20,706 nt of DNA, from NCBI GenBank assembly GCA_934725735.1, contig CAKVCP010000030.1, positions 1-20,706 of the forward strand, written 5' to 3'. Of this stretch, positions 1 through 6,920 are shown one piece after another. Both the position numbers and the translations under genes were made by a program. Origin of the DNA: an uncultured Thermoguttaceae bacterium. GTDB taxonomy: Bacteria > Planctomycetota > Planctomycetia > Pirellulales > Thermoguttaceae. A model generated the notes under the pieces. That model searched no databases and was not told the DNA's origin. It was given only the letters and a program-made list of their open reading frames with translations. Each line of letters begins with the position of its first letter. Positions within the stretch are counted from its first letter, which is position 1.

Positions 1-1
1 A

Positions 2-1024
2 CGCACCGGTCTCTATCATATTTACGCATACGTCAAACGCGCGATTAAGGTCGACCGCGAATTTCATCTGGATCAACAATACGTCGTGCGCGACGGGGAA
101 ATCGTCATCGTCGACGAATTTACGGGACGTCTTGGGGAAGGGCGCAAATGGCGCGAAGGGATTCACCAGGCGGTTGAGGCGAAGGAAGGCGTCGAGATAA
201 CGGTCGCGACGGGGCAGGCCGCGCGCGTGACGGTGCAGGACTTCTTTCTGCGTTTCGAGCACCTTGCGGGGATGACGGGAACGGCGGCGGCTTCGCGACG
301 CGAGCTTTCGAAGATTTATAAGTGCCACGTTGTTCCGGTTCCGACGAATCGACCGCCTCAACGCGTTCAGTTGCCGACGCGGGTCTTTGCGACGGAACGC
401 GCGAAATGGAACGCGATTGTGGAAGAAATCTCCGAAGTCCACGCGCTCGGAAGGCCTACGCTGATAGGCACGCGAACGATCGACAAGTCGGAAATCCTCT
501 CGAAGCTCCTCATGGAGCGTAAATTCGAACATAGCGTGCTCAACGCGAACCGCATCGCGGAAGAAGCGGAGATCGTCGCCGACGCGGGCCATCTCGGGAA
601 GATCACCGTTTCGACGAATATGGCGGGGCGCGGTACGGATATCAAGTTGCCGAAAGACGTCCTCGCCCTCGGCGGGTTGAACGTCGTGTGCACGGAACTT
701 CACGAGTCCGCGCGTATCGACCGACAGCTGATCGGACGCTGCGGGCGCCAGGGGGATCCGGGGAGTTATCGGCAATATCTCTCTTTGGAGGACGAAATTC
801 TCGAAAAAGCGTTCGGGCCGAAGAAGGCAAAAAAACTCAAGGAGATGTACAAAGACGACCCCGATTCGGAGCATCCGGAAAAGGCGAAGCTTTTCTATCG
901 CGCTCAGAAAAAAGTCGAGAAGAAGAGCTATCGGAACCGTAAAACGATGTTGTATTACGAGAAGGAACGCAAAAAGATGCAACGCGGGATGGGTCAAGAT
1001 CCGTATCTTGACACGCCGAACTGA
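2..1024 (+). CDS. secA: Preprotein translocase ATPase SecA, C-terminal part, short form (5' end outside the window)
   Basis: SecA is the ATPase that drives preproteins through the SecYEG channel at the cytoplasmic membrane. The frame is open from the window edge, so the true start lies upstream; the GTG at 86 is only an internal Val codon. Visible blocks are the VDEFTGR motif, the preprotein cross-linking region (AGMTGTA), NBD2 with TNMAGRGTDIKL, and GRCGRQGDPG, the motif VI arginine region where families usually have GRSGRQGDPG. After LSLEDEILEKAFG the protein continues only through the first scaffold-helix segment (KLFYRAQKKVEKKSYRNRKTMLYYE) and ends about 25 residues later. Compared with E. 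coli SecA it lacks the rest of the helical scaffold, the helical wing and the zinc-binding tail. The reading frame looks healthy up to its stop, so I read this as a naturally short SecA and not as a frameshift. Family assignment is firm; whether it is the main or an accessory SecA is unknown. Confidence 0.93.
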   Translation, partial: RTGLYHIYAYVKRAIKVDREFHLDQQYVVRDGEIVIVDEFTGRLGEGRKWREGIHQAVEAKEGVEITVATGQAARVTVQDFFLRFEHLAGMTGTAAASRRELSKIYKCHVVPVPTNRPPQRVQLPTRVFATERAKWNAIVEEISEVHALGRPTLIGTRTIDKSEILSKLLMERKFEHSVLNANRIAEEAEIVADAGHLGKITVSTNMAGRGTDIKLPKDVLALGGLNVVCTELHESARIDRQLIGRCGRQGDPGSYRQYLSLEDEILEKAFGPKKAKKLKEMYKDDPDSEHPEKAKLFYRAQKKVEKKSYRNRKTMLYYEKERKKMQRGMGQDPYLDTPN

Positions 1025-1045
1025 CCTGTTGCGGGGGGCTTTTCT

Positions 1046-1066
1046 TTTTATCCGATGGGGATAAAA
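1046..1066. repeat. AT-rich inverted repeat in the secA-purA gap
   Basis: TTTTATCC (1046-1053) and GGATAAAA (1059-1066) form a perfect 8-bp inverted repeat around a 5-nt loop, 22 nt after the secA stop. It could fold as a hairpin at the end of the secA message or act as a protein-binding site. No T-tract follows on the plus strand, so it is not a convincing intrinsic terminator. Confidence 0.4.
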
Positions 1067-1169
1067 TGACATTTTCGTGTGTTATGTGGTCTGGACGCGC
1101 GTTGTTATGACTTATTTTGAGCGTTTAGATCCGAGCGAATAGTCGGTTGCATTTACGAAAGGTGTTGAC

Positions 1170-2468
1170 ATGGCCGCTACTTGCGTAATTGGTTTGCAAT
1201 GGGGAGACGAAGCGAAGGGTAAGATCGTCGATCTTTTGACGGCGCAGAACGACGTTGTCGTGCGCTATCAGGGCGGTTCTAACGCAGGTCATACCGTAGT
1301 TTTCGACGGCAAGAAGTACAAGCTTTCGCTCATTCCGAGCGGCGTTTTTCGTAGCGACGTGAAGTCCGTCATCGCAAGCGGCGTCGTGATCGATCCCGCC
1401 GCTATCTTGCAGGAAATCGACACGCTTCGTCAGTCGGGAGTCGAAATCGAGAAGAATCTCCTTATTAGCGAACGCGCCCACGTCATCTTTCCGTGGCATC
1501 GCGAAGAAGATCGGTTGATGAACGATACCGGCGTGCGTTCCGAGGCGATCGGCACGACGATGCGCGGTATCGGGCCTTGCTATCGCGACAAAGTCGGGCG
1601 ATCGACCGCGCTGAGAATCGGCGACCTCTATCGCGCCGATTTCGCCGATAAGGTTCGAGCTATTTGCGCGCTCAAGAATCAGTCTCTACCCGGTTTGGCG
1701 CGCAACGAAGAAGTTCGCGCGACCGTGAAGCCTCTCGACGCCGAGCAGATTGTCAAAGATTATTTGGGCTACGCGGAACGTTTGCGTCCCTTCGTCGGCG
1801 ACGCCGTCAACTACATCCTCGACGCGGTCGACGCCGATAAGAAAATCCTTCTCGAAGGCGCTCAAGGCTCTCTCCTCGACGTCGATTACGGCACCTTCCC
1901 CTACGTTACGAGCAGCAACAGCTCCGGGGTCGGCGTCTGCGCCGGTTCCGGTATTCGCGCGACCTTCTTCAAGAGAATCGTCGGTATCGTCAAGGCGTAC
2001 ACTACGCGCGTTGGCGGCGGTCCCTTCCCGACGGAATTGCACGACGAAATCGGTCAGAAGATTCGCGATCGCGGAAACGAATACGGCACCGTTACGAAGC
2101 GTCCGCGCCGCTGCGGGTGGTTCGACGCCGTCGCCGTCCGCTATACGAGCCGTTTGGGCGGCGCGACCGAACTCTCCGTCATGCTCCTCGACGTTCTTAG
2201 CGGCTTCGATACGATCAACATCTGCGTCGCTTACGAACTCGACGGAAAGCGCGTCGAATACTTCCCCAGCGACGTCGACGATCTCGCCCGCGTTAAGCCG
2301 ATCTACGAAACTCTACCCGGTTGGTCCGAAGATATCACCGGCGTGCGCAACTACGAGGATCTCCCCGAAAACGCGAAGAAGTACCTCGATCGCCTCTCCG
2401 AAGTCGTCGGCAAGCCCGTCGCGATCGTCTCCGTCGGCCCGAGCCGCGACCAGACGATCATCAAGTGA
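1170..2468 (+). CDS. purA: Adenylosuccinate synthetase
   Basis: PurA is a cytosolic enzyme that makes adenylosuccinate from IMP, aspartate and GTP, the first committed step from IMP to AMP. The 432-residue length is normal for the family. The N-terminal GTP loop reads GLQWGDEAKGK, where most family members have GDEGKGK. Asp13 and His41 (in GGSNAGHT) sit exactly at the E. coli catalytic positions. GTVTKRPRRCGWFD and the C-terminal GPSRDQTI are also family signatures. The ATG at 1170 is supported by GAAAGGTG about 5-6 nt upstream. The gene is followed by a strong terminator and appears monocistronic, although secA ends only 145 nt upstream. Its last seven codons, including the stop, are duplicated in tandem (see the repeat at 2448). 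The Gly-to-Ala change in the loop is conservative, and I think it also occurs in other planctomycetes, but I could not check this. Confidence 0.97.
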   Translation: MAATCVIGLQWGDEAKGKIVDLLTAQNDVVVRYQGGSNAGHTVVFDGKKYKLSLIPSGVFRSDVKSVIASGVVIDPAAILQEIDTLRQSGVEIEKNLLISERAHVIFPWHREEDRLMNDTGVRSEAIGTTMRGIGPCYRDKVGRSTALRIGDLYRADFADKVRAICALKNQSLPGLARNEEVRATVKPLDAEQIVKDYLGYAERLRPFVGDAVNYILDAVDADKKILLEGAQGSLLDVDYGTFPYVTSSNSSGVGVCAGSGIRATFFKRIVGIVKAYTTRVGGGPFPTELHDEIGQKIRDRGNEYGTVTKRPRRCGWFDAVAVRYTSRLGGATELSVMLLDVLSGFDTINICVAYELDGKRVEYFPSDVDDLARVKPIYETLPGWSEDITGVRNYEDLPENAKKYLDRLSEVVGKPVAIVSVGPSRDQTIIK

Positions 2469-2489
2469 GACCAGACGATCATCAAGTGA
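2448..2489 (+). repeat. Exact 21-bp tandem duplication across the purA stop codon
   Basis: The 21 nt at 2448-2468 (codons D Q T I I K stop) are repeated without change at 2469-2489. The unit is a multiple of three, so the second copy stays in frame after the first TGA and ends in a second TGA. Readthrough of the first stop would therefore add only a repeat of the last six residues and a new sense residue at the first stop. It looks like a recent slippage or tandem duplication event in a functionally neutral place. Confidence 0.95.
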
Positions 2490-2524
2490 TCGATCTTTAC
2501 GCTATTAAAGAACATAACTTATGG

Positions 2525-2555
2525 AGCGCGTCGAGTTTTTTGACGCGCTTTTTTC
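2525..2555 (+). terminator. Intrinsic terminator of purA
   Basis: AGCGCGTC (2525-2532) pairs perfectly with GACGCGCT (2542-2549) around a 9-nt loop, followed by a run of T (2549-2555). It is a classic Rho-independent terminator 57 nt after the purA stop. Confidence 0.9.
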
Positions 2556-2563
2556 TTTATGAT

Positions 2564-2592
2564 TTGCTTTTTTCTCTCGTTTCTTATACAAT
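2564..2592 (+). promoter_or_regulatory. Putative sigma70-type promoter for the glycohydrolase gene
   Basis: TTGCTT (2564-2569) and TACAAT (2587-2592) are separated by 17 nt and lie directly after the purA terminator. This would give a leader of about 60 nt for the gene starting at 2660. The -10 matches consensus at five of six positions and the -35 at three of six. Confidence 0.45.
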
Positions 2593-2659
2593 GTGAACGC
2601 GGCGGGGAACGAACCTCGCTTTTCTTTTGACGCCTCAAGACAATTGAAGGAAGTTTATA

Positions 2660-4396
2660 ATGAATAAAATTTTTGTCTCCCTTGCTCTTGGCGCCGCCTC
2701 GTTGTTGAGCGCGGGTTTGAGCGGAACGACCTCTCGCGCTGAAGATATCACGATTGACGGCAAAGCGTTCCGAAAGATTTCCGTCGCCGAATATCGCGAT
2801 AAGATGAAAGCCGGGTGGATCGGCCAGATCGCCGGCGTCTGTTGGGGCGCCCCGACCGAATTTCGGTGGGCCGATAAAACGATCCCCGAGGGGGATATGC
2901 CGACGTGGCGTCCGGAGATGATTAACGACGCGTTTGGTCAGGACGATTTGTATGTTGAAATGACCTTCTTGAAGACCCTCGAAGATTACGGGCTCGACGT
3001 CTCGATCCGTCAAGCGGGGATCGATTTCGCGAATAGCGAGTATATGCTCTGGCACGCGAATAACGAGGGACGCAAGAATCTGCGCAGGGGAATCGCGCCC
3101 CCGAACTCGAGCCATCCCGCCTTCAATAAGTGCGCCGACGATATCGACTATCAAATCGAAGCGGACTTCTCCGGCCTCGTCTCTCCCGGTCTTCCGAATA
3201 ACGCCGTGAGAATGGGCGAGACCTTCGGACGATTGATGAACTATGGGGACGGTTTATACGCGGGGCAATTCGTCGGCGCGATGTATAGCGAAGCGTTCTT
3301 TGAAACGGACGTCGAGAAGATCATTCGAAAGGCTCTCGAAGCGATCCCCGCGGAATCGCAGTACGCGGAGATGGTTCGCGACGTCCTCCAGTGGAAAGAA
3401 GAGTTCCCGAACGATTGGGAAGCGTGCTGGAATAAGATCAACGAAAAGTATCAGCATAACCCTGAATATCGGCAGTGGTCCTGCTCCGGCAAGGACTCCG
3501 CGTTCAATATCGACGCGAAGATTAACGGCGCGTATATCCTCGTCGGGCTCCTCTACGGGGAAGGTGATCTCGATAAGACGATCGTCGTTGCGACGCGTTG
3601 CGGACAAGATTCCGACTGCAACCCGTCGAACGCGGCTGGGATTCTCTTCACGACCCTCGGATTCAAAGCTCTTCCGCCGCGCTTTTCCGAAAAGCTCGAC
3701 GAATCGGGCGTTTTCAGCCACACCGCGTATAACTTTCCCGCGCTAATCGACGTGTGCGAAAAAATCGCCGTTCAAGCGCTCCTTCGCGACGGCGGATCCG
3801 TCGTCGAAGAGAATGGCGAAAAGTACTTCTATATCCCGTCGATTCCCGCTGTTCCGAGCAAAACGACGTCGTGCGCCAATCCCGTCGACGCGCCCGAAAC
3901 GGGTGACGCGGCGCTCTTTAACGACGAAGAGCTCGCGCAAATCAAGTTCCGCATGTACTCGGACGAAGAGACGCTCGATCGTTACTTCGCCGGATTCCGC
4001 GCGTCGCATATGGGCCCGGACATGGATCCGGGATTTCGCGAATCCTATCGCGGACGCGAAAACGTCTTTATGACGCACCCCGAGAGTCGCGAAGTCGGCG
4101 CGGTTCTCTCCAAGACTTTTACCCCCGAGAAAGGGGATGCGCTCGTTATCGTCGCGTCGCATCATCTAAGCGGAGATCAGAGCGGCGATTACGTCCTGAA
4201 AGTGAAAGGTAACGGACGCGAACTGTTGAACGTAACGATAGATTCGACGAGCGTCGACGCGTCGGGATGGGCGCGCTTTGAGATTCCTCTCGACGAGTTT
4301 GCGGGGCAAGAGACGACGCTGGAAATCGTGAACGAACCGAACGGATGGTCGTGGGAAGCCGCGTATTTTGCGCAAATCGCGATCGAGAAGAAGTAG
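2660..4396 (+). CDS. Secreted ADP-ribosylglycohydrolase-family protein with C-terminal beta-rich domain
   Basis: ADP-ribosylglycohydrolases (ARH/DraG fold, PF03747) are all-helical enzymes with a two-metal centre that cleave ADP-ribose-type N- or O-glycosidic bonds. Residues 1-27 form a signal peptide (Lys, hydrophobic core, probable cut after SRA), so the product is exported. The catalytic fold covers about 40-345: the N-terminal acidic metal-binding cluster is GQDDLYVEMTF (93-103) and the C-terminal one is GQDSDCNPSNAAG (315-327). Residues about 410-578 form a second, beta-rich region ending in a jelly-roll-like stretch that may bind carbohydrate or anchor the enzyme; I do not recognise its family. 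The ATG at 2660 has GAAGGAAG upstream. Terminators flank the gene, so it is probably a single-gene unit. Because the host cytoplasm is not its location, a nucleoside- or glycoside-type substrate outside the membrane is likelier than reversal of DraT-style modification. The substrate is unknown. Confidence 0.88.
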   Translation: MNKIFVSLALGAASLLSAGLSGTTSRAEDITIDGKAFRKISVAEYRDKMKAGWIGQIAGVCWGAPTEFRWADKTIPEGDMPTWRPEMINDAFGQDDLYVEMTFLKTLEDYGLDVSIRQAGIDFANSEYMLWHANNEGRKNLRRGIAPPNSSHPAFNKCADDIDYQIEADFSGLVSPGLPNNAVRMGETFGRLMNYGDGLYAGQFVGAMYSEAFFETDVEKIIRKALEAIPAESQYAEMVRDVLQWKEEFPNDWEACWNKINEKYQHNPEYRQWSCSGKDSAFNIDAKINGAYILVGLLYGEGDLDKTIVVATRCGQDSDCNPSNAAGILFTTLGFKALPPRFSEKLDESGVFSHTAYNFPALIDVCEKIAVQALLRDGGSVVEENGEKYFYIPSIPAVPSKTTSCANPVDAPETGDAALFNDEELAQIKFRMYSDEETLDRYFAGFRASHMGPDMDPGFRESYRGRENVFMTHPESREVGAVLSKTFTPEKGDALVIVASHHLSGDQSGDYVLKVKGNGRELLNVTIDSTSVDASGWARFEIPLDEFAGQETTLEIVNEPNGWSWEAAYFAQIAIEKK

Positions 4397-4418
4397 TCGC
4401 GCAAGGCGATAAGCGAAT

Positions 4419-4444
4419 AAGGGACGCGGAGTTGCGTCCCTTTT
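4419..4444 (+). terminator. Intrinsic terminator of the glycohydrolase gene
   Basis: AAGGGACGC (4419-4427) pairs perfectly with GCGTCCCTT (4434-4442) around a 6-nt loop. The run TTTTCTG follows, 23 nt after the stop codon. Confidence 0.88.
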
Positions 4445-4516
4445 CTGTTGATTAGAACCCGGAGACGTCGCGTTAATGAACGGGTATTTCGACGGTATGT
4501 CCTGTGTTGATTAATA

Positions 4517-4538
4517 ATTGTTGTAATTACTACAATTG
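4517..4538. promoter_or_regulatory. Imperfect 22-bp palindrome, candidate operator
   Basis: The half-sites AATTGT and ACAATT flank the self-complementary core GTAATTAC, each separated by a single T. Twenty of 22 positions are symmetric. It lies about 125 nt upstream of the promoter of the Cys-rich gene, in AT-rich DNA. The size and symmetry fit a binding site for a dimeric regulator, but no regulator is known. Confidence 0.4.
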
Positions 4539-4641
4539 GCATAAGTATAAAGACTTAATCTGTAAAAAGCCTAGGAATATAGATTAGACGCAGAACTTTA
4601 GGGGAATTTAGGAAAATAAGTAAAATAAAATGAAATTTTTG

Positions 4642-4669
4642 TTGACAAGCGAAGATGGGTAGTTATACT
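4642..4669 (+). promoter_or_regulatory. Near-consensus sigma70-type promoter of the Cys-rich protein gene
   Basis: A perfect -35 TTGACA (4642-4647) and the -10 TATACT (4664-4669, five of six) are separated by 16 nt and preceded by an A/T-rich run. Transcription would begin near 4676, giving a leader of about 110 nt. It is the best promoter match I found in the window, which suggests strong expression. Confidence 0.75.
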
Positions 4670-4681
4670 TGTGACTAATGG

Positions 4682-4705
4682 ACAGGAAAAGACGTCTTTT
4701 CCTGT
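4682..4705. repeat. Perfect 24-bp palindrome in the leader of the Cys-rich gene
   Basis: The half ACAGGAAAAGAC is followed directly by its exact reverse complement, with no central spacer. It falls at about +6 to +29 of the predicted transcript. In DNA it could be an operator just downstream of the start site. In RNA it could form a 5' hairpin that protects the message or pauses polymerase. It lacks a GC-rich stem and T-tract, so it is not a standard terminator. Confidence 0.85.
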
Positions 4706-4785
4706 TGTAAGTGTTTAGGCGACGCATGAAGGTTAAGTAGACCCCATGTAGGCGCCCCGCAACTAATTTTTAGGAGTATTTCCAA

Positions 4786-5418
4786 ATGAAAAAATTTCTG
4801 AGCTCGTTAGCGGCGTTGGCGCTCGTCCTTTCCGCCTCTTTCACTTTCGCTCAAGAAGCTACCGCTGAAGCCGCTCCGGCTCCTGAAGCTCCCGCTGCTG
4901 AAGCTACCGCTGAAGTCGCTCCTTGCGAACCTGTCGCTCCTTGCGCTCCCGCTTGCGAAGCCGCTCCTGTTTGTGATCCTTGCAAGCCCTTCACGCCCTT
5001 GAAGAACCTCAAGGCTCTTTGCCCGATCACCGTCAAGTTCTCTTGCTGCGCTCCCGCCGCTTGCGAAGCTGTCGCTCCTTGTGCTCCCGCTGAAGAAGCC
5101 GCTCCCGCCGCTTGCGAACCCGTCGCTCCTTGCGCTCCCGCTGAAGAAGCCGCTCCCGCCGCTTGCGAACCCGTCGCTCCTTGCGCTCCCGCTTGCGCTC
5201 CTTGCAAGCCCTTCTGCGTCAAGAAGTGCTTCAAGCTCAACCTGAAGCCCTGCAAGATCGCCTGCAAACCCATCTGCTGCAAGCCGGTCGTCTGCAAGCC
5301 CGTTTGCGTTAAGCCCTGCTTCAAATTCAACTTCAAGCTCTGCCGTCCCGCTTGCGCTCCTTGCGCCCCGGCTGCTTGCGCGCCCGTCGCTCCTTGCGCT
5401 CCCGCTTGCGCTAACTGA
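4786..5418 (+). CDS. Secreted Cys/Pro/Ala-rich repeat protein, candidate cell-wall or surface protein
   Basis: I recognise no named family. The 210-residue product starts with a clear signal peptide (residues 1-22, ending FTFA before QEAT). The mature chain holds 31 Cys and is built from Ala, Pro, Cys, Glu and Lys. Residues 24-62 are acidic and Ala/Pro-rich. Residues 91-136 contain a 17-residue repeat of the type AACEPVAPCAPAEEAAP (two copies plus a partial third). Residues 137-190 are basic with regular CKP and KPC spacing and two related segments, KKCFKLNLKPC and KPCFKFNFKLC; the tail returns to ACAPC repeats. AGGAG sits 9 nt before the ATG. Preferred codons such as TGC, GCT and CCC recur throughout, and with the strong promoter this points to an abundant product. 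Planctomycete walls have been described as disulfide-rich, Cys- and Pro-rich protein, so a cross-linked envelope role is a reasonable inference. Metal binding is an alternative. Confidence 0.85.
   Translation: MKKFLSSLAALALVLSASFTFAQEATAEAAPAPEAPAAEATAEVAPCEPVAPCAPACEAAPVCDPCKPFTPLKNLKALCPITVKFSCCAPAACEAVAPCAPAEEAAPAACEPVAPCAPAEEAAPAACEPVAPCAPACAPCKPFCVKKCFKLNLKPCKIACKPICCKPVVCKPVCVKPCFKFNFKLCRPACAPCAPAACAPVAPCAPACAN
5056..5193 (+). repeat. 51-bp coding repeats in the Cys-rich gene
   Basis: Units at 5056-5106 and 5107-5157 and a partial unit at 5158-5193 encode AACE(A/P)VAPCAPAEEAAP. The units are nearly identical at DNA level, differing mainly in the EA/EP codon pair and TGT/TGC, so copy number may vary between strains by slippage or recombination. 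Confidence 0.85.
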
Positions 5419-5441
5419 GTTGAATTGACTCCGCTGAAAAT

Positions 5442-5466
5442 AATCCGCTAGCTAACCCGGCGGATT
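5442..5466 (+). repeat. Small inverted repeat after the Cys-rich gene
   Basis: AATCCGC (5442-5448) and GCGGATT (5460-5466) form a perfect 7-bp stem with an 11-nt loop, just before the terminator. It may be an extra 3' hairpin of the message; no T-tract follows. Confidence 0.45.
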
Positions 5467-5479
5467 CGGCAAATATTTC

Positions 5480-5521
5480 GAGAGCGTCCCTCCTTATTGG
5501 ATGGACGTCTCTCTTTTTTTT
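5480..5521 (+). terminator. Intrinsic terminator of the Cys-rich gene
   Basis: GAGAGCGTCC (5480-5489) pairs with GGACGTCTCTC (5503-5513) with one bulged T. A run of eight T (5514-5521) follows. It lies about 60 nt after the stop. Confidence 0.85.
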
Positions 5522-5697
5522 GCTCGTTACTCGCCGTGCACGACATGCGCCTTTTCTTGGTTGCGACGCGTCTCGGACGTCTTCAAACGACGCGCGCCCA
5601 TCTCTTCTTATTAAACGACGAGTCGCGTCTTCTGCTCGACTCTTTCCATTCTTTATCGCTTGTCGTCCTTTCTCGCGCTAAAGAAACGCGAGTCCAA

Positions 5698-5735
5698 TAA
5701 AAAAGCCCCTTTCCCTCGACGAAGGAAAGGAGCTC
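5698..5735 (-). terminator. Intrinsic terminator of serC
   Basis: On the minus strand, AGCTCCTTTCC (5734-5724) pairs with GGAAAGGGGCT (5714-5704) through 11 pairs including one G-U. A run of T (5704-5699) follows. It lies 35-70 nt after the serC stop. Confidence 0.87.
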
Positions 5736-5768
5736 GTTCTATTTTAGGTCGTGGAGGACGCGCCCTTA

Positions 5769-6857
5769 TCACGCGTTCTTCTTCATGAAGTCGATCATGA
5801 AGTCGCGGAGAGCGACGACGCCTTCGCGCGGCATCGCGTTGTAGATCGAAGCGCGTTCGCCGCCGACGCTGCGGTGACCGCCGAGGCTCGTCAGGTTGTA
5901 TTCCTTCGCGTCCGCCTGGAACTTCTTGTCGAGCTCTTCCGTGGGAAGACGGAACGAAACGTTCATGAACGAACGATATTCCTTCTGACCGTGAACGTGA
6001 TAGAAACCGTTCGAAGCGTCGATGACGTCGTAGAGGAGCTTCGCCTTTTCAAGGTTGCGTTCGTACATCGTTTGCAGACCGCCCTGTTCCTTAAGCCAAT
6101 CGGTGACGAGCTTCATGATGTAAATGCCGAAGGTCGGAGGCGTGTTGAGCATCGAATCCTTCTCGGCGAGCTTCTTGTAGGAAAGCATCGAGGGGAGATC
6201 GTCGCCGCTCATCTCGACGAAATCGTCGCGCATGATTAAGAGCGTAACGCCCGCAGGGCCGGCGTTTTTCTGAGCGCAAGCGTAGAGAATACCGTATTTC
6301 TCAATATCGACGGGACGGGAGAAGATTTCGCTCGATGCGTCGCAGACGAGGGGAAGATTGACTTTCGGTTCGCGCGGGAACTGAATACCTTCGATCGTTT
6401 CGTTGGCGCAGTAGTAGCAGTACGCGGCGCCGGGGGTGGTGTGGAGTTCTTCGTCCTTCGGCTTACGGACGTAGCCTTCTTCTTTATTATCGAAGATGAC
6501 GTTAATCTTGCCCTGAGTCTTCGCTTCCGACGCGGATTTCTTGCTCCAGTTACCGGTGACGATATAGTCGGCGGAAACGTCGCGGTTGCGAATAATGTTC
6601 ATAGGAATAAGGGCGAATTGAGTAAGGGCGCCCCCTTGGAGGAAGAGAATTTTATAGTTCTCAGGAACGCCGAGAAGGTCGCGAACGTTCTGTTTGGTCT
6701 GCGCTAGAATTTCGCCGAACTGCTTGGATCGATGGCTGATTTCAAGAATAGACGCGCCGCAACCTGGGAGACAGAGGAGCTCTTCCTGAGCTTTTTTCAA
6801 AACAGAGACCGGCAAAACGGCTGGACCGGCGGAAAAATTGTACATGCGTTCCGACAT
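5769..6857 (-). CDS. serC: Phosphoserine aminotransferase
   Basis: SerC is a cytosolic PLP enzyme that transfers an amino group from glutamate to 3-phosphohydroxypyruvate, the second step of serine synthesis. It also acts on the equivalent intermediate in pyridoxal phosphate synthesis. The 362-residue length is typical. Visible family features are NFSAGPAVLP at the start, the SHRS motif (41-44), LFLQGGALTQF, Asp173 in CDASSE as the pyridine-nitrogen partner, Lys197 in AQKNAGPAG as the PLP lysine, and the C-terminal GGHRSVGGERASIYNAMP substrate-binding motif. The ATG at 6857 is chosen over the internal ATG at 6845 because AAAAGG lies about 9 nt upstream of it. The gene stands alone on the minus strand with its own terminator; serA and serB are not in the window. 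Confidence 0.97.
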   Translation of the reverse strand: MSERMYNFSAGPAVLPVSVLKKAQEELLCLPGCGASILEISHRSKQFGEILAQTKQNVRDLLGVPENYKILFLQGGALTQFALIPMNIIRNRDVSADYIVTGNWSKKSASEAKTQGKINVIFDNKEEGYVRKPKDEELHTTPGAAYCYYCANETIEGIQFPREPKVNLPLVCDASSEIFSRPVDIEKYGILYACAQKNAGPAGVTLLIMRDDFVEMSGDDLPSMLSYKKLAEKDSMLNTPPTFGIYIMKLVTDWLKEQGGLQTMYERNLEKAKLLYDVIDASNGFYHVHGQKEYRSFMNVSFRLPTEELDKKFQADAKEYNLTSLGGHRSVGGERASIYNAMPREGVVALRDFMIDFMKKNA

Positions 6858-6920
6858 TGTGAATACCTTTTCGCGTTAGTAGCGATACAAACCAGGATAA
6901 AAATCGACGCTAAGCGCCGC

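Larger units (their letters stand above)
4397..4785. other. AT-rich regulatory gap between the glycohydrolase and Cys-rich genes
   Basis: This 389-nt stretch has no convincing gene. It holds, in order, the terminator of the upstream gene (4419-4444), an imperfect 22-bp palindrome (4517-4538), an AT-rich run (about 4540-4640) that could act as an UP-element-like region, a near-consensus promoter (4642-4669) and a leader of about 110 nt with a perfect 24-bp palindrome (4682-4705). Only tiny ATG-started frames occur, none with a good ribosome-binding site. Confidence 0.7.
5419..5768. other. Gap between the Cys-rich gene and serC
   Basis: This 350-nt stretch lies between converging genes. It holds a small inverted repeat (5442-5466), the plus-strand terminator (5480-5521) and the minus-strand serC terminator (5698-5735). 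The 5522-5697 part contains an open frame on the plus strand with no ribosome-binding site and no recognisable protein character. I see nothing else there. Confidence 0.6.

Noticed and set aside
1046..1066. Inverted repeat after secA as an intrinsic terminator
   Set aside because: The stem is AT-rich and no T-tract follows on the plus strand; kept only as a repeat.
4851..5336. Long open frame on the minus strand opposite the Cys-rich gene
   Set aside because: It is produced by the repetitive codons of the plus-strand gene. It has no ribosome-binding site, and the plus frame has a signal peptide, promoter and terminator.
5497..5700. 67-codon plus-strand frame after the Cys-rich gene
   Set aside because: It begins inside the terminator stem, lacks a ribosome-binding site and shows no protein-like pattern.
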